The notes under the pieces: generated by a model | What the model was told of the DNA's origin: nothing | What the model saw: only the letters and a program-made list of their open reading frames with translations | Databases searched by the model: none | Made by a program: the position numbers and the translations under genes | NCBI GenBank assembly: GCA_963833115.1 | Contig: CAWHWS010000002.1 | Span: forward strand, 2,685,259 to 2,749,258 | Origin: Hasllibacter sp963833115 | Lineage (GTDB): Bacteria > Pseudomonadota > Alphaproteobacteria > Rhodobacterales > Rhodobacteraceae | Direction: 5' to 3' | DNA length: 64,000 bases | Shown: positions 63,199 to 64,000 of the stretch, piece by piece | Layout: each line of letters opens with the position of its first letter | Numbering within the stretch: the first letter of the stretch is position 1

Positions 63199-64000
<802 letters not shown>

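Overview
This window is chromosomal DNA of a very GC-rich alphaproteobacterium, most likely a member of the Rhodobacterales (Roseobacter/Rhodobacter group). The evidence is an F0 ATP synthase operon with paired b and b' subunits, the rpmH-rnpA-yidD-yidC-MOSC-engB-argB neighbourhood, an Aap-type amino-acid ABC operon, MipZ, the ATP12 chaperone next to an RluC-like synthase and CrcB, and a VPLPA-CTERM exported protein. Naming a genus would be guesswork.

Layout. 1-7.3 kb: the C-terminal part of a methylguanine methyltransferase, an OmpA-like lipoprotein, the F0 operon atpI-atpB-atpE-atpF2-atpF (minus strand; atpF2 carries an apparent one-base frameshift), an ArsR regulator, a 24-residue membrane peptide, a LysR regulator and a VPLPA-CTERM protein preceded by the 3' stump of a second one. 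7.4-14.5 kb (plus): ffh, four tandem GNAT acetyltransferases joined by stop/start overlaps, chorismate mutase, rpsP-rimM, two tiny membrane proteins, trmD-rplS-rpmE. 14.5-20 kb: an EamA exporter, mipZ, tRNA-Arg(ACG), a lone histidine kinase, and a flavin disulfide oxidoreductase with a TVP38-family membrane protein. 20.2-27.4 kb (plus, with one minus-strand SDR gene): rpmH-rnpA-yidD-yidC-MOSC-engB, then argB, an Fe-S protein and a SixA-like phosphatase. 27.4-35.6 kb (minus): aapJQMP, ATP12, rluC, crcB, rarA. 35.7-37.3 kb: a luxR-luxI quorum-sensing pair of lower GC content, with a damaged-looking small ORF facing away from it.

37.4-64 kb (minus) is one long information-processing cluster read from right to left: rpoB-rpoC, rpsL-rpsG-fusA-tuf, the S10 and spc ribosomal protein genes, secY-adk, and rpsM-rpsK-rpoA-rplQ. 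Two non-ribosomal genes interrupt it: a 2-oxoglutarate/Fe(II) oxygenase between rplP and rpmC, and an acyltransferase-3 membrane protein between rpmD and rplO. Strong stem-loops after rpoC, tuf and rplP, and promoter-like sites before rpsL and rpsM, suggest it is several transcription units.

The least explained signals are two short arrays of GTGCATG repeated with an exact 11-base period. They lie in the gaps between GNAT4 and chorismate mutase and between rpoA and rplQ, each time in the same orientation relative to transcription. Also notable are the quorum-sensing island beside rplQ, the oxygenase beside the gene for ribosomal protein L16, and three genes whose reading frames look broken by a single base in or beside short homopolymers, which may be biological or an assembly artefact. 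No CRISPR array, insertion sequence, prophage or replication origin was recognised.
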